A DNA stretch of 64,000 nt from Cytospora piceicola (lineage: Eukaryota > Ascomycota > Sordariomycetes > Diaporthales > Cytosporaceae). The stretch lies in contig JALQBC010000080.1 in the NCBI GenBank assembly GCA_023375675.1, positions 1 to 64,000 of the forward strand, read 5' to 3'. The number at the start of each line of letters is the position of its first letter. Positions within the stretch are counted from its first letter, which is position 1. Below the pieces are notes generated by a model, which saw nothing but the letters and a program-made list of their open reading frames with translations, ran no database searches and was not told the DNA's origin. Below are positions 45,720-59,190 of this stretch, piece by piece. A program made the translations under genes and the position numbers.

Positions 45720-46210
45720 TTTAGTTTATTAACTTTAAATCCGAATAATTCTATTAAAGAATATCCGATAAAAGATTTCTTAGCTAATAAGGATATATAA
45801 CGCTTTATAAATAATATAAATAACTACTTTAAATACTTTATATACTTTTCGGTAATATTAAAGAAAACGATAATATTATTAATAAACGCGATAATAAAAT
45901 ACTTAAACGGCCGGAGTATATAGTTTATATACCGTTAAATATACGTCGGTAAGTTATAGAATTTTATAAATATAACTTTTAGCCGTTTTTAACCGTGGTA
46001 ACTAACTAAAGTAAACCGTTTATAATACAGCAGGTATACTTAAAACTAATAGAAAAATAAGCTTATATCGACGATAATAAAAAAAGACTTACTATAGATA
46101 TTCTTAAAAACGTTTAATTAAAAGGGTAGCGGATACGTATTAAAAATAGTTACTTTATTAAAAGTATAGAAATCTATAACTATACGTCTTTTACGCTTAC
46201 CTTTTACTAT
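45720..46210 (-). pseudogene. Gypsy reverse transcriptase remnant (copy 1)
   Basis: The minus strand shows RT blocks in order: RIVIDF with the following YPLP (46195-46110), PTYIQRYINYILRPFKYFIIAF, then INNIIVFF (about 45900-45864) and KKSFIGYSLIELFGFKVN (about 45785-45728). The catalytic Asp pair is changed to Asn by G-to-A. Several Gln and Trp codons are stops. Confidence 0.8.
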
Positions 46211-49200
46211 TTTTTATATTATAAAGACAGGTAAGCCGAATAAGATAGACTAAGTAACTTACTCGGTATAACTTTATTTGTAAAGACCGTTTATTATACT
46301 ATTAATAATTTTTTAGTCTTTTTTATTAAAGTAGTATAGTTATTACGATATTTTTTAATTTTACTAGCTTTTAACTAAAAGAACTTATATTTACTTACCT
46401 TTAAGTACTCGAATATTCGAAGTGTTTTTAAATATATATATAAACTTATATACGAAACGGTTTACTTCCGATATAAACTTAAGCGAATACCGGTATATAT
46501 ATACGTCGTTTAATAGCTTTATTTTAAATAAGTCTTTAATATAAATAATACTAAGTTTTCTATTTAAACGAAGATATTTATATATCTCTATATCTATCTT
46601 ATTTAAAGGCGGCTTATTCAAGATAAATTCCTTAATACTAGTAGGTTATTCGATACTATTTAAAGCGTTTAATATATTAATAAAGTTAAACTTAAAAGAT
46701 AAGTTAACGATTACGTTTTACGTAAATAGCTCGGAATAATAGAAAGGTAATTAATTATAATCTAATAAAGTTTAAATAGTATTCTCTTATCCTATACGTT
46801 TTATATATTCTTTAAAGACAGGTTCGAGTATACTTAAATAAGTATTTTTACTAATTTTTAAAGGAAAAAACGATTAATTTATAGCTATTACGTTATAAAA
46901 GTCTTAGCTAATTAAAGTATTTACTTAACTTTCTTACTTTAGTTTAAATAAGAAAGATTTAGTTTTCTTATAAGTAGCTTAATAATAAGTACGATATAGC
47001 TTAATTATAGTAGAATTATAACGGCGAAAGCGGCTTTTACTCTATAAGTATATACGGTAGTCTTAATAAAAACCGATACCTTTACTTATATACTGTTAAA
47101 GTAACTAAACGATATATTAACTACCGAGTTAAAAATATTTACTTAATATAGTATTATAAATTCTTATCTTACTAATAGTCTTATATTTAAGCGTTTAAAT
47201 ACTTACGCTTTTATTTTTACCGATAAAATAGTAGGCGAATCGTTTAAGCTAGCTTAATAAAAAATATTAAACTCGGCTTAACTAAAGGTACTTATTTTAC
47301 TTATCTTTCGAAGATTAGCTCGGGCTTTTTAGTTTACTTTAGTATTAAGTATTAAGTTTAATATTATTTAAAAGATCGTATATCTAAAAGCCTCGGTGTT
47401 ATAGCAGATATTAAAAGTATAACCGGTTAAAGAATCGTACGTTTCGGTATAAGTATATATATAGCTATAACTTTTATATAGCGATACCTAAAACGGTATA
47501 TTAAGGTTTAGAACAGGACCTTTTTATCTTATTATACCGTAGTACGTTTTAACGTTACTATAATAACGATAGTATTTAAAAAAATATAATTTAAATAAAG
47601 AAACGTAACTATAATCGATATAATAGAAATCGTTTAGATAAAACGGATATCTTTCGTAGTAAATATTGTCGTTTAATAGTCTCGGAATAGATAGTTTTAT
47701 ATTAAAGTTATATATATCGACGTTTTCGATTATTATATATCTGTTATTCGAAGGTCCTTTTTTATCGGTAAGTTAGTTATCTTTTAAGCTTATTTATTTA
47801 CTAATATCGTCCGGTAGTTCGTTTATTATAATAAGCGTTATTTCTTTATTAACCGGATAAAAGCTGTTTTATATTAGCTCTTTTTCGTAAGTAGTGTTAT
47901 ATTAAAAGATATTATCGTTTACGTTAAAGAGTTAAACGTCTTTTACTATTACGTTACCTTTATTATCTTAATAAGCGAAACGTTAAAAGATCTTAAGCTA
48001 ATTACGACGTTTTTATAGGTAACGTCGTTTAAAAGGACTTTAGTTTATAGTATTAGTTAGTAGTTATAACGTTAGCCTAAGTAGTAACGGGTTATAAGTA
48101 GCCTACTATTAGTTTTAAACGGCCTTTTACGTTTTAATTAGCTGTCTTTACTACTTAAGTAATAACTTTTAATAATCGCTTAAACTAAGCTATAAAGGCT
48201 GTTTTAATATTTAAGCTTAAGGTAAGGCTTATTTAAACCGTTAAAAGTTAAAACGGTTAAACGATAGGATCGGTTATTAAAAGCCGGCCTTTTATAGTTA
48301 AGAACAGATAAGCTAAGCTTAGTATTACAATAGCTTAAATCGACGTTTATCTATAACGGACTGTCGTAGTTTTATATAGATAGGTATAGCCTTTTTTTCG
48401 AGTATATATTAAGTCTCTTACTTAGCCTTAAGCTTACGTTCGAAGTTTTAAAAGTTAGCGTTATACTTAAAGCGATTAAAGTAATAAACAACTATCTATT
48501 TATCGATTCGGTTTTATATATTTCGAACGACGAAACTGTTTAACTACTCGGCTAAAACAGTAAAGCGATAAACATGTTAAGTAAAGTTTAAAATATTCTT
48601 ATTATTTCGGGTATTATATTACGTATATCGAAAGCTATTTAGAATTCCGTTAACTATATTATAAAATATACTAAAGTCTGTAATAAGATACTCTTTCTAC
48701 TTTATTTATATATCGGGGTAAATAGTTAAGTTAAATCTTTCTTCGTTTAATAAAGTGTTTTAAAACTATAAATAAGTAGATTCGGTAAAGTAAGTAAAGA
48801 GATTTTAATATAAGGTTTATCGTCGAGTTTCGATATTAGTAATATATATACGATAACGTTAGATAAACGTTAGCAGGTCTTTTTATACCGTTACCTTATT
48901 ATTTATATAAGATACTTTTATAAGCTCTTCGGTGTTATTTTAGCTAATATATAGTTTAAATCTTCCGAAAGTGTTTTCTTTAAACTTTTAAGTAAATAAT
49001 AAGTCTGTAAATAGTTAAAGAACGTTAATCGATAGTTTATACTTATAGTTATATATATTTCGGCCTTTATTTCGGTTAATATAATAACTAAGCAGGCTTC
49101 CGCCTTAGTCGCGATTATAAATAAAGTCGTTATCGTTTAAGCTATCGTTTAAATCGTTACCGAGGTTTTTACCGCTACCGGCTATATAGTATATATAATT

Positions 49201-50636
49201 TTTAGCGGGTTATATATTACTTCTTTAAGCGGTATAACTATATTAACGAGAATTCTTAAAGTAAGCCGCCGGTTTATAAGCAGTATAGTAAAAATTAAAA
49301 AGATTATCTAATAGTATATAAGATAACAGTATTTATAAACCTATTCTTTATTTATATAGTTAAAACGTTTCGATATTTCTTAATATAAAGATTATAACGT
49401 TAATATAATATTCCTTTTTAAAATTATCCGGTAGGTTTACTTATATTAAAGTAATTTTTAATCGGTTAAGTATATTAATTTAAACGACTTATAAAACTAA
49501 ATCCCTTTTTTATAGTAGTATTATAGAAATAATTAAAGACGATATAACGTATAGGTAAATAGTTTCGGTTATTAATTTAGATAAAGGTAGAACCTTTAAA
49601 TTATTACGTTATATACTTTCTGTCGTTTTTAATTATTATTCGAGGTTTTAAATAGTCTTTTTATTTTCTTTATTTATTTCGACCGTTGTTTTTTAGCTTT
49701 TTAACTTTTCGGGTTTTCCTATTATATAAACTACCGGTTCGACTAAAGTATAAATAAAAGGTTAGTATTTTAATAAGAACGGAGTTTTTAAAGCGTTATA
49801 AATAATTACCTTTTATTTACGCTTTATTTAATTTAAACCGAATATTACTTCGAGAAGTAGCTTTTATTTTTCGTAAAATAAGCTTTCGAACTTAAGTTTC
49901 TATAAAGACTAATAGATCGGTTTATATTTTTCGAAGTTATAAGTATAGCTTAACCGTCGTAAGTTATAAAAGTACCGGAATTTATAGTAGAACTTAATAT
50001 TCTTATTAAACTAGCTATATATAACGATAAAGAAATAAACGTTATCGGGCTCTTATAGCTAATAACTAAAGTAGTATACTTTATAAATATATTTTATAAA
50101 ACGCTTTCGAGTATAGTAAAGTTAGTTATTTTTATTTTAATTATTATAGTAATACTTAAAGTAAAAGGTATAAAGCTACTATTAGTTAATATAGCTAGTT
50201 AAGTATTTTAAAAAGGTAAGATTATAATTTATAATATAAAGTCGGTATTAGGTAAGGTATTCGGTAATAGCTGCTTTAATATAACGTAAAAGCTAGATAT
50301 TTTTAATAACTATATAGTTTCGGAATACTACTAAGAATATATCCGGGAAGCGTACGTTAAGTACGTCGTTTAAACCCGATATAGCTATAATATAGAATTT
50401 TTATAGTAAATAACCGGTAAGTTATAGTAAACAGGTAATAATACCGGTTAAATAAATAAGACGACGTTTTTACGTTCTTCGATCCTTTAAAATCCGGAGA
50501 TTAAAGCTAATTACCTATTAGCTACTATAGTAATAGTAACTCGATAACTATCGTAGTATAGTTCGATAAACTTAATTCGTAGTATTAAAGGGTTAAGCGA
50601 TATATAATAAAACGTATTTAAGTTATAGCTACTATT

Positions 50637-50874
50637 TAATAGTAATAGTACGATATAGTAATATATAATAAAAATAGATTCTTTCTTTTTCTCTTTATAT
50701 AACCGAGTACTTTTATAAACTATATATAGACCTACGAACCTATTATAAACTTATTTTAAGTTTACTATATAATTACCGTACGTTTAACCGTCCGAATTAC
50801 CGGTGAATATACGGTGAATTCGTAGGTACGTTTATAGGTGGGTTCGCTACGAACTTACCGGTAGATGTATAACA
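50637..50874 (-). repeat. 5' LTR of Gypsy copy 1
   Basis: 238 bp, ends in AACA next to the target duplication GTAAT. Differs from the left LTR mainly by C/T and G/A changes. Confidence 0.85.
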
Positions 50875-52187
50875 GTAATAATATAAAGCCTTTTAAAAAG
50901 AAATAGCTAGATAGCTTTAAAAAACGACATTCTTTTTTATATACTAAAAATTAGGCGTAAATAAAAGGCTTAAAGATTTAATACCTTTACCTTTAAGGTT
51001 ATTAACTAGTATTTCGATATATAAGAAGGTAAATATAATTAGATCGACTTAAACCTAGTAGCTAATATAGATAAAGACAGTATTATAGCTAGCTAAGGTT
51101 TAACCTTTTCTTTAACTTTTAAATAACTTTATTTCTAACCTTTTATATTAGGCTTTAATTCCTTTATCCTTAAAACTAAATCTATAAAGGAATACTATTT
51201 TAAAAATAATTAAGGACGAGGTTAAATAACGATAATCGAGGCTGCTTTTACTATAGGCTATCTCTTTAAGCCGGGCCTTATTTTTAAAAGGAAAGAACTT
51301 TAATTATAGTAGTTCTAACAGGAATTTAAAGCTATCGTTAACTAGTATCTTATTTTTAGTTTTAACGAGTAGACTTCGAATAAAATCGGCTTAGCTTAAC
51401 TATAAAACGTCTTTATTCTTTAACTTAACACTTTCCGAAATTATAACGAAAGAAAGGTAGGCCTTTTAATCTTTAATAGCTATAAATCTTATACGTTTAT
51501 ATAGCTTTATTTTCTAATTTCCTTAAGTTTTTATAGCTATTAATTTTAAAATCTAAATAAGATAAATTTATATAGAAAGCCTTTTATTATAACCTTTACC
51601 TTTACTACCTTTTAGCTTACTGCTTTTAAGGCTTTTAACTATAAGATAACAGCTTATTTAAAATTTAAAAAAAAGAATACCGCTATTAACTTAAGTATTT
51701 AAATTCTTTTTCCGATATAGCTTTAATAAATAAAATTAACTTTTTATAATACTTTATTAAAACTAAATTAAAGATTACTTTTAAAGCTATTCGGAACTCC
51801 TTTTAGACTATTAATAACTAGCTAATTAGCCGCCGGAAAGCTTTTAATTATTCCGAGATTAAACTAAATAAAAAAGCTAAAAGGGCTAGCTATATAAGTA
51901 AGAAAGACGTTAGTAAGGCCGAAAGCGTTATTAATACTTAGTATATACAGAACCTCGGTTAAACTATAGGAAATAAAGCTATACGGATAGCTATAAAGGC
52001 CTTAAAGGCCTTTAAAGCCTTATAAACGGAGCTAACTATAGTAGAGAAAGAGAATAGAGATCTTAAGGCTAGGGTAGCTAACCTTATAAAGACTAAAAAA
52101 AAAAGGCTATACTTAACCCTAATAAGAGATTTATAACTATAGGCGAGATTATTTCAGGTAGAGGGACTGTCGAAGACCTCGAGGAAG
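50875..52187 (+). pseudogene. Pogo-like transposase, middle part
   Basis: This continues the element cut at 40272. Plus-strand reading shows FKKRHSFLYTK near 50910-50960 and helical, Lys/Glu-rich sequence (KENRDLKARVANL) near 52050. Many in-frame TAA/TAG stand where Gln, Trp or Arg is expected. Confidence 0.55.
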
Positions 52188-52425
52188 TGATAGTAACGGT
52201 ACGGTGTAGTAGTGTGTAATAAAGATAGATTCTCTCTTTCTCTCTTTATATAACCGAGTACTCCTATAAACTATATATAGACCTACGAACCTACCGTAAA
52301 CTTACCTTAAGTTTACTATACAATTACCGTGCGTTTAACCGTCCGAATTACCGGTAAATATACGGTGAATTCGTAGGTACGTTTACAGGTAGGTTCGCTA
52401 CGAACCTACCGGTAGGTGTGCAACA
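52188..52425 (-). repeat. Solo LTR of the same Gypsy family
   Basis: 238 bp with intact ends TGATAGTAAC...GTGCAACA, flanked by the 5-bp duplication GGAAG (52183-52187; 52426-52430). No internal sequence is present, so it arose by LTR-LTR recombination. It carries visibly fewer TA changes than the LTRs of the full-length copies. Confidence 0.85.
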
Positions 52426-52640
52426 GGAAGCTTAAGAACAGTTAGCTAAACTTCGAAAGAAGGCTAGAAAGGCCGAGGTTATCGACGTTATTAAGGTTAT
52501 AGAAGACGACGATAAAGACAACGATAAGGCTATAAACGACGATATCTTAAAAGAGATCTATATATATAGCGTATAGGCTATAAGGCTGCCGGCTAGGTAT
52601 AGAGATTAAGCGAGATAAAGGTTATAAAATAGTTTAATCG
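52426..52640 (+). pseudogene. Pogo-like transposase, C-terminal part
   Basis: After the solo LTR the frame continues EQLAKLRKKARKAEVIDVIK then acidic DDDKDNDKA, followed by stops. It matches the coiled, charged C-terminus expected for this transposase family. Confidence 0.5.
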
Positions 52641-52764
52641 GCTTTATAATAGCTTTAAAATAAGCTAAAAGGGGTATAAGTAAAGTTATTAACTTTATAT
52701 AAGTAAAGGTTTAATTTATTAATATAGGCAGGTAGGGCGGTCGGGCAGGTAAGGTTATATAGTA

Positions 52765-52954
52765 CCGGTTACTATATAGGCTATATGTAGGCCTTTAATT
52801 CTTTTATAAATAGACTAAAGTAAAATTAACAGCTATAAAAGGTTAGCAGGTAAAAGTAAATAACTAAGGAACGGCGGTAGGACCGCCTGCCGAGAAGGCC
52901 TTCTGTTAAGAAGGATCAGAATCTTAATAGCTACTTAGGTAGATAGTTAGATAC
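52765..52954. other. Unassigned repeat-like segment
   Basis: Between the pogo element and the hairpin. Includes a GC-richer patch (about 52869-52915, GGCGGTAGGACCGCCTGCC, itself a short inverted repeat). It may be the end of another repeat, but no class can be named. Confidence 0.3.
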
Positions 52955-53034
52955 GCCGCTTAAGCTGCTCCGGATATAATAAAGTAACGCCTTTTAAGCG
53001 TTACTCTATTGTATCCTCTGTAGCCTTAAGCAGC
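52955..53034. repeat. Long imperfect inverted repeat (hairpin)
   Basis: Outer arms GCCGCTTAAG and CTTAAGCAGC enclose inner arms GGATATAATAAAGTAACGC and GCGTTACTCTATTGTATCC. Mismatches are mainly C/T or A/G as expected from RIP. The loop is about CTTTTAA. It lies directly before the TTAC-type array. Confidence 0.6.
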
Positions 53035-53042
53035 GAAATAAT

Positions 53043-53252
53043 TAACTAACTAACTAACTTACTAGCTACTTTACTAACTAACCTATTAGCTAACTTACTT
53101 ATTAACTTACTTATTTACTTACTTATTTACTTACTTATTTACTTACTTACTTATTACTTAATAACTAACTAGCTAATATATTAGCTAATATATTAGCTAA
53201 TTTACTTACTTATATACTTACTTATTTAATAACTAACTAGCTAATTAACTAG
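53043..53252. repeat. Degenerate TTAC/TAAC tetranucleotide array (left part)
   Basis: Runs of ACTTACTTATTT, TAACTAACTAAC and similar units up to the Gypsy copy 2 target site. The array continues right after the element at 63857. Confidence 0.75.
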
Positions 53253-53491
53253 TAATAGTAACGGTACAGTATAGTAATGTATAATAAAGATAGATTCTCT
53301 TTCTTTCTTTCTCTATATAACCGAGTACTCTTATAAACTATATATAAACCTATAAACTTACTATAAACTTACCTTAAGTTTACTATATAATTACTATACG
53401 TTTAACTATCCGAATTACCGGTAAATATACAGTAAATTTATAGTACGTTTATAAGTAGGTTCGCTATAAACTTACCGGTAAGTATATAATA
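53253..53491 (-). repeat. 3' LTR of Gypsy copy 2
   Basis: About 238 bp, same ends and inner motifs as the other copies, with a one-base deletion near 53440. Confidence 0.8.
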
Positions 53492-56400
53492 ATTACCTTT
53501 AAAAGAAAAAATCTTTATTTATATAAATACAGGCATTATAATTATAATTAAATTAATAATAAGTCTATAGTATAAAGGTAGTTATATTTATAAAATAAAA
53601 AGAAAAACCGTTACTAATTTATAAAAAAGGTATTATATTTAAGTAACGATAGTATTTAAATTCTAATATAACGAAATAACCGGCGGAGGCTTATATAAAC
53701 TATAGTAATATATATAATAAAAGAAATAAAAGCTTATAAAAATATAAGATATAATTAAGAAAAAAGTATAGTTAACTATAAAAAAAAGAAAGCGAAAGTA
53801 GTTTTTATCTTTAAACACTTACCTTACGGTATTAATAAACCTATATATATTACTAATACCGTTAAACGAATAGAAAAAAAAAGGTAATAACCGTTTTTAT
53901 CTTTAAACACTTACTATATAACGTCGGTTTACCTATACGTATAGTCGATACTACGAAAAAGCTTATAAACCTATAAATATAAAATAACGAATATAAAAAT
54001 AACTATAAAATAATAACTAAACGATAACTAAATAAAATATATTTTTAAAAAACTTAATAAAGTTCTAACTTCTTTTTAGCTAAAAAAAATAGTAAACCGA
54101 ATAACGCCTTTATATCCTTATTAAAAACGTTCTTAATTAATATCGCGACCTCGTTAAACGTTAAAGCTATAGCTTTAATTATATTATAAGCTTCGAAGTA
54201 CGAATTTATACCGTATAAATAATATTTAAACGTTTCGGTAAACGTATAACCGAAGTTATCTATATAAAGACGTTTTTATTTATAGTAAATACCTACTTAA
54301 TTAATATCGCCGCCTTTTTAAAACTTAGTTTTAATAAAACCGAAGTCTATTCGATAATAGAAAAAGTATTTAAATATAAAAGTAACGTTAAAGTATTATA
54401 TATATAACTCTTTATTAAATCTTTAAATATAACGGATAAAGTTTACTACTTATATAATAGTACTATATAGTATTATAATACTAATACTAATTACGTTAAG
54501 TAGTAAAATAATATAAAGCTTTTAGCTGTTTATTTAAACGTAAACGTTAGTCTTAAACTTATAGCCCGCTTTAATAACGTATATAGTAGGCGTAGTAGTA
54601 TTAAACTCGGTAAACGTTTTAAACTTATTACTTTTATATATATCGTCGATAACGGTAATAAGGTATATCGAACGTTTACGTTTTATAAAAAGCGAATTTA
54701 CTTTAAACTTATCTGATTTATAAACCGTAATAAGCGAACCGTCGTTAGTAACACGATATTTTCTACTTATAAAAAAGCTTTTAATAAAGTTAAACCGAAA
54801 GCCGTATATTAATTCTTTTTTAATATTATTCTTTATAAAGATAAAAGCAGTAGATAAACCTCTTCGGCTTAATAACTATAGGTTTTATAATAAACGTCCG
54901 GGAGTTAGCTACGTCTTAAACTTTTTAAAGGCGTTTATAATAACCTCGATATAAGTAATAATATCGGATATAAAGCTATAATATTTCTTCTTAGTCTTTT
55001 ACTATTCCCTTATAATAACGTAACCGGTATTTATAAGCTTAGTATTTAAGAACTATAAGCTTATAATAACGTATTATATTATAATTAGATTTATTTTATT
55101 AATAGTAAAGTTACTTATATTTTAAATAAATTAGCCTTTTTTATTATAGTAAATATATTTATTACGCTTATAAGATAAAGTAGATAAAAACATAAAGAGA
55201 CTATAAACGAATAAGTTTAAACCTTTTCGGGCCGATATTATAAAAAAATCTAATAAATATACTAAATTAGTTTTTTTATATCCGTTTATAAATAAATCTA
55301 TCGTTTAATTTATATAGCTGTTTTACGTATTAAGATAAAGCTTTTATCTATAGTATAATATACTATCGCGGTTAATCTATATAAAGATAAAATATTAACT
55401 AAAATATTATTAAGCTTTATAATAAATAACCTTATAGTTAATCGGGTATATTAAAAGCTTTAAAAATAATATATATATATTAAACTTTACCTTTCGGTTA
55501 ATAAGGTTAATATATTCTTTATCGATTACTTTTTATCGAAAACGTATTTACTTAACTATATAATAATATAAAGAAGTATCGAATTAAGTATTAATAGCAG
55601 ACGTTTTAATAGATATTACCGATTCTCTTTTATATAGGTAAAGTCTTTATTTATATCCGTTAAAGTTTAATATATCCCGATATAAGGCCTTATAGACCTT
55701 TATTAAGTATTTTTTTATACAGCTTTTCTATAGATATAAACGACTAAAGTTATAAAACGTAAAATATAATACTAAGTAAAACTTTAGTATTTTAAAATAC
55801 TTATAAAATATTCGGCCGTTAATATTTTATATAGGTTTTTTTTAGTTTAATATATATATTTAACAGTAAATATAAAGCGAGTTCGATATAATAGTTTTAA
55901 ATTATATAAAATAATAAATAAACAGTAACTTTAAGGTAAGTTTTTAAGTAAAATACTTTATATAATAGTTAAGCTAACGATATAATATTTTAAAAATAAG
56001 TTTTAATAAAAAAAACGAAATAAAGAAAAATAATAAATAATATAAAAAAAGAAGTTTAAGTTAATAATCGGTCGGTAAATAAGTCTTTTTTATTATCGTT
56101 TATTATTTAATATTAATATAAACGTATTTAACCTTTATTATTTAATAACCTTTTATAAATATTAAATATTACTTTTCGGTTTTAACGCCGGTACTACCGG
56201 CCGATCTGCCGGTTATTTATTAAATAGTTTTCTTTTTAGCCGAAGCTATAATACTTAAGTAACTATTTTTTCGAGTTCTAGTTATCTTATAAGCGGTTCT
56301 TTTCTTATTACTAACTAAACGTATAGCTTTTTTATCTTTTTTCGTTTTATTTTAAATTTTTAAATTATTTTATTAGTATTTAAAATATCTTATAATATCT

Positions 56401-58699
56401 ATACGTTAAAATAACTAAAGTAATCGGTCTATTTTATAAAATACTTAATATATAGTTATCTATAACTATACTTTCGCTTACGTTTAGCTATAATATATTA
56501 TAACTTATAATATCTAAAGGCTTTATTATACCTTTACGTTTTATTATTATTTACTTTTATAAGCTTTATAGCTAATAGATTTCGCTTATATAAGTTAAAC
56601 CGTAACGGCTTACTTAAAAATAAATAAATTATAAATAATATTAAGTAAATATTTATATATAAAGCTATTTTAAGCTTATATACTAGTTTACTTACTTTAT
56701 ATATAACTTAAAATAGTCTTATACGTTACTAAAAATACTTTTAAGCTAAATTCCCGAATAATATATAACTATAGTAAAGTTCGATAAAAACTTAATTACT
56801 TAAAGTAAACTTATACTAATAATATTTTTTATTATATTATAGTTTTATAGCTATTTAAGCTTTAGCGATTATAAGTTACGCTTTCTTTTAAAATATATCT
56901 TAAGCTAACGTTAAAATACTTTCTTTTAGTTAGCTTATTCCGATAAAATTAAATCTGTATAAAAGCTAGTTAATAAAGTATTTTATAGCTTTATTATAAG
57001 CGTTATTTAAATTAAACTATAATATTAAGATAATATCGGTTTATTCGACTTTAAAATATATTATAATAAATATTCGGATAGCTAATTTTATTACTTTATT
57101 CTTATCTTTAAACTAACCGTCGGTTTATAAGTATTAAACGGTTAAATAAACTAGCTTAATATTTAAACTAGACTATAAGCTTTACTAAAAGTCCGAAAAA
57201 AACTTAAAATCTTTATTAAAGATAATATATTATAAAATACCTTAGTTATATAAATATAATATATATAATAACACGTATACTTAATCTATAACTATATATA
57301 CAATATTATTAAAGATAATAATAGTTACCTTATTATACTTATTTATAACCGAGAAAAAGACGTTAAAGAAAGGTATTTTAAAAATTACTTATAAAGTATT
57401 AATAGCTAAAACGTTAAGTAAAGCCGTTATAAAATCTATAATAATAATATAAAACAGGATTAATAATAAAAGAATAAGCTATATTTCGTTTAATAGTTAC
57501 TAGTTTTTATTATAATTTACTATATAAACCGGATAATTTTTAATATATTCGAAAACTTTTTAATAATAATTCTTAATTATAAACCGGTCGGTAAGGTTAT
57601 ATTAAACTCTGTCTTTACCGAAGTAATACTTAACGTTATAAGCTTTAATAATAAAATCCGTAGCTACTTATACCGAGATATAAAAACGTAATTTACTTAA
57701 TAATTTTATAAAATATAAAAGTTTATTTATATTTAACTTAAACGATACGTCTATTTTTATTTAATTACTTTATAGTTATTAAATAATATTAGTTTAACTA
57801 ACGTATTTTTAGTATTTTATAACGATATAATTTTTAAACGTTTAGTTAATAAAGATTTCGGATATACTATATAAAGTAGTGTTTTCTTATAATTTACTAA
57901 ATATACTATTATCCTTTATAAGTTACTAACTCGTCGATAGTTAAGAAATAATATTTATTAATACGTTAGTTACCTCCGGAATATAATAAACGTTTAAACT
58001 ATACTAGCTTAAATACTTTAACGTAAAAATAAGCTTTATATTTATCTTAATTTTATTTACTATATCGAAAGACGTTTATTTAACGATATCGATAATAATA
58101 ATATAGTTTATAAAGATATATATAGGTTATTTATAGTTTAAACTAATAACCGTATAGAGTTTATAAACTAATTATATTAAATAAGTAACTTTAAGTTCGG
58201 TTAGTTAGTATTTATATTTAGCTATATTAATAGTTTTACTTAAATATTATAGTAAATAGATTTAAGTATAAGGTATAAGTAACTTCCGGTCTTATTTAAA
58301 ATTATCGTTTAGTTAAAAGATAATACTTAAAAATCTAACTTTTTTTAAAGTATTTAACTAAATAAATAACAGCTTATTTAGGTTTTAATAAAATAAGGCG
58401 TTTTTACTTATTAAAGCTAACTTAAAATCGTTAAAGGAGTATACCTTTTCTCGGATAAGCTTAAAAGAAGTCTAATAAATATAGTTCTTTTAAACGTTAC
58501 CTTTTAAAAGTTTTTTATTTTCTTATTTTTTAATAAATATTTAAGTTTTCTATCTTTATAACAGATTAATACGTTTAATATACTATAGTATAAGATAATA
58601 AAGATAACCTATAAAGCTAATAAACTTTTCGAGTTATTATAGCGTAGTAAAGAACTATAGTTAAATAATAGTCTTTACCTAATTTAAAATATTATATAT

Positions 58700-59190
58700 A
58701 CTTAATCTGTTAACTTTAAATCCGAGTAATTTTATTAAAAGATATTTAATAAAGGATTTTTTAGCTAATAAAGATATATAACGCTTTATAAATAGTATAA
58801 ACAGCTACTTTAAATACTTTATATACTCTTCGATAATATTAAAAAAAACGATAATATTATCGATAAACGTAGTAATAAAATACTTAAATAGTCGGAGTAT
58901 ATAGTTTATATACTATTAAATATACGTTAAAAAGTTATAGAATCTTATAAATATAACTTTTAACTATTTTTAACCGTAGTAACTAATTAAAGTAAACTAT
59001 TTATAATATAATAAGTATACTTAAAACTAATAAAAAAACAAGCTTATATCGATAATAGTAAAAAAAGACTTACTATAAATATTCTTAAAAACGTCTAACT
59101 AAAAAGGTAATAGATATATATCGGAAATAGTTATTTTATTAAAAATATAAAGGTTTATAACTATACGTCTTTTATACTTACTTTCTACTG
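58700..59190 (-). pseudogene. Gypsy reverse transcriptase remnant (copy 2)
   Basis: The same RT block order as in copy 1 on the minus strand, with FIDNIIVFF at about 58880-58845 and LLGFKVN-like sequence near 58710. Stops occur at former Gln, Trp and Arg codons. Confidence 0.75.

Larger units (their letters stand above)
40273..50874 (-). mobile_element. Ty3/Gypsy LTR retrotransposon, full-length copy 1, RIP-degenerate
   Basis: 10,602 bp with 238-bp LTRs at both ends and a perfect 5-bp target duplication GTAAT (40268-40272; 50875-50879). Coding is on the minus strand: RT-like sequence lies at about 46210-45720 (KRKRRIVIDF, AFINNIIVFF in place of the usual FxDD, LFGFKVN). So the right LTR is the 5' LTR. 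Next to it, inside, the minus strand reads TAGTAGCTATAAC, which could be a RIP-altered primer-binding site starting TGG. No frame stays open beyond about 76 codons. 10.6 kb is long for a fungal Gypsy element, with about 4.3 kb before and 5.2 kb after the RT core. Confidence 0.85.
39669..52762 (+). mobile_element. Pogo/Fot1-like DNA transposon split by nested insertions
   Basis: Terminal inverted repeats begin CTATATAACC at both ends and match over about 36 bp (the right copy carries more C-to-T changes), flanked by TA (39667-39668; 52763-52764). The element was about 2.24 kb before a Gypsy element with its 5-bp duplication (10,607 bp) and a solo LTR with its duplication (243 bp) entered. Its plus-strand frame shows a psq-type helix-turn-helix near 39980-40270 (KSYTED, NITNGGLTFSKSA), with stops at Gln/Trp codons. 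It then continues after the Gypsy element (50875) into WLDSFKKRHSFLYTK-like sequence and, near 52050-52640, a coiled-coil, basic C-terminus (KENRDLKARV; EQLAKLRKKARKAEVIDV) like that of fungal pogo-type transposases. All of it is RIP-degenerate. Confidence 0.8.

Noticed and set aside
46391..46621. A 76-codon minus-strand frame in Gypsy copy 1 as a gene
   Set aside because: It is a surviving piece of the degenerate pol reading frame just upstream of RT, not an independent gene.
40511..50636. Centromeric or rDNA-type satellite as the cause of AT-richness
   Set aside because: No tandem periodicity; the sequence is collinear with a second copy and bounded by LTRs.
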